64,000 nt of DNA, taken from Ruegeria meonggei. GTDB lineage: Bacteria > Pseudomonadota > Alphaproteobacteria > Rhodobacterales > Rhodobacteraceae. The stretch spans positions 62,001-126,000 of the forward strand of contig NZ_FWFP01000013.1 in NCBI RefSeq assembly GCF_900172215.1. Reading direction: 5' to 3'. Positions within the stretch are counted from its first letter, which is position 1, and the number at the start of each line of letters is the position of its first letter. Under the pieces are notes generated by a model that saw only the letters and a program-made list of their open reading frames with translations, made no database searches and was not told the origin of the DNA. Positions 63,175 through 64,000 of this stretch are shown here, one piece after another. The translations under genes and the position numbers were made by a program.

Positions 63175-64000
63175 GCTCAACCCAGCCGAAATTGGCGGTG
63201 TTGGTCAAAGGATGGCCGCGCCTGTCCGAGACGTTCATCGCTCAGGAACTGGTCGCCTTGCAGGATGCTGGCCACAGCTTTGACATCTGGTCCCTGCGCC
63301 ATCCGACGGACGTTAAACGTCACCCGTTGCACGATCGGTTCAGCGGTCAGGTGCATTACCTGCCCGAATACCTGTACCAGGAACCACAGCGCGTCTGGGC
63401 TGCCCGCGACGCCGCGCAGCGCCTGCCTGGCTATGCCCAGGCCTATAAGGTCTGGCGCGCCGACCTGCGCCGCGATCCCACCCATAACCGTATTCGCCGG
63501 TTCGGGCAGGCCTGCGTGCTGGCCGCCGAACTGCCCGATGCAACGCAGGTGATGTACGCGCATTTCATGCACACCCCGTCCTCAGTCGCGCGGTATGCCG
63601 CCATCATGCGCGGCCTGCCCTGGAGCTTTTCCGCCCACGCCAAAGACATCTGGACCTCTCCCGATTGGGAAAAAACCGAAAAGCTGCAGGCCAAAACCCA
63701 TGGCGCAGCATTTGGCGCGACCTGTACGGCCATTGGCGCAGATCACCTGCGCAGTCTGGCCGACGATCCGGCACGGGTCGATCTGATCTATCACGGGCTG
63801 GACCTGAACCGTTTTCCAGCGCCTCCTGAACGAAATGTCCGCGAAGCGGATGGATCGTTTCACATGCTGTCCGTTGGGCGGCTGGTCGAGAAAAAGGGGT
63901 TTGACCGCTTGATCGACGCGTTTGGCTTGCTGCCAAAGGCACTCGATTGGCACTGGACCCATATTGGCGGTGGAGGTCTTGGTGAGGCGCTGCGCAACCG
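63171..64000 (+). CDS. glycosyltransferase family 4, truncated by window end
   Basis: The frame opens at ATG 63171 (overlapping the upstream TGA) and is still open at the last base, giving 276 residues of a longer protein. Features are LAVLVKGWPRLSETFIAQEL at the N-terminus, YAHFMHTPSSVARYAA, the FSAHAKDIWTSP segment and then FHMLSVGRLVEKKGFDRLIDAF, the start of the GT4 donor-binding domain. Partner of the preceding glycosyltransferase in the same operon. Confidence 0.85.
   Translation, partial: MSSTQPKLAVLVKGWPRLSETFIAQELVALQDAGHSFDIWSLRHPTDVKRHPLHDRFSGQVHYLPEYLYQEPQRVWAARDAAQRLPGYAQAYKVWRADLRRDPTHNRIRRFGQACVLAAELPDATQVMYAHFMHTPSSVARYAAIMRGLPWSFSAHAKDIWTSPDWEKTEKLQAKTHGAAFGATCTAIGADHLRSLADDPARVDLIYHGLDLNRFPAPPERNVREADGSFHMLSVGRLVEKKGFDRLIDAFGLLPKALDWHWTHIGGGGLGEALRN

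Noticed and set aside
1..64000. Prophage, transposon, CRISPR array, rRNA or tRNA genes.
   Set aside because: No integrase, transposase, structural phage gene, regular direct-repeat array or recognisable tRNA/rRNA sequence was seen on either strand.

Overview
The window is chromosomal DNA from a marine alphaproteobacterium of the Roseobacter group (Rhodobacteraceae; Ruegeria-like, genus not certain). This rests on three things: a SAM/SAH riboswitch in front of metK, a class known from Rhodobacterales; an Irr-type Fur regulator divergent from fabA-fabB-fabI; and the alphaproteobacterial gene orders aroA-cmk/rpsA-ihfB-lapA-trpF-trpB and miaB-phoH-ybeY-corC-lnt-metK-trmB. Coding density is high. 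I see no rRNA, tRNA, CRISPR array, transposase or phage gene.

Layout. 1-2.1 kb: a possible gene tail, a low-GC gene for a membrane-anchored NYN/PIN-like ribonuclease, and ychF. 2.3-8.3 kb (+ strand): a PagL-like outer-membrane protein, trpA, an L-lactate dehydrogenase-type flavoenzyme, rplY-pth, a serine hydrolase and a DUF2237 protein. 8.4-13.0 kb (- strand): rpsA, ihfB, lapA, trpF, trpB. 13.3-14.9 kb: three small membrane or exported proteins that sit between cmk and rpsA. 15.0-25.5 kb (- strand): housekeeping block of cmk, aroA, trmB, metK with riboswitch and promoter, lnt, corC-like, ybeY, phoH, an Omp-like barrel, miaB. 25.6-28.7 kb: a putative glycosyltransferase, a divergent phytanoyl-CoA-dioxygenase-type/LysR pair, irr. 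28.9-31.7 kb: fabA-fabB-fabI and a small membrane protein.

32.2-40.0 kb (+ strand) is a catabolic run: haloacid dehalogenase, alpha/beta hydrolases including a PcaD-like enol-lactonase, a threonine dehydratase-like PLP enzyme, a TetA-type MFS exporter, a zinc alcohol dehydrogenase and an enolase-superfamily protein. 40.1-43.1 kb encodes a very large ABC exporter-like protein whose nucleotide-binding motifs are all degenerate and which ends in a cyclic-nucleotide-binding domain; its natural start may be a rare ATA codon.

43.3-61.6 kb is the most distinctive accessory region. A tightly overlapping operon encodes a dimethylglycine-dehydrogenase/GcvT fusion, a non-pyrrolysine MttB-family methyltransferase, a TetR regulator and a DadA-like FAD oxidoreductase. 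Upstream on the same strand are a GST and a small methyltransferase. Divergent from these is a complete peptide-type (YejABEF-like) ABC importer coupled to an unusually arranged class III CoA-transferase. I infer an uptake and demethylation module for an N-methylated compound; the substrate is unknown and no corrinoid protein is encoded nearby. A MscS-type channel and two glycosyltransferases (the second cut by the window edge, behind a promoter and a perfect inverted repeat) close the window.
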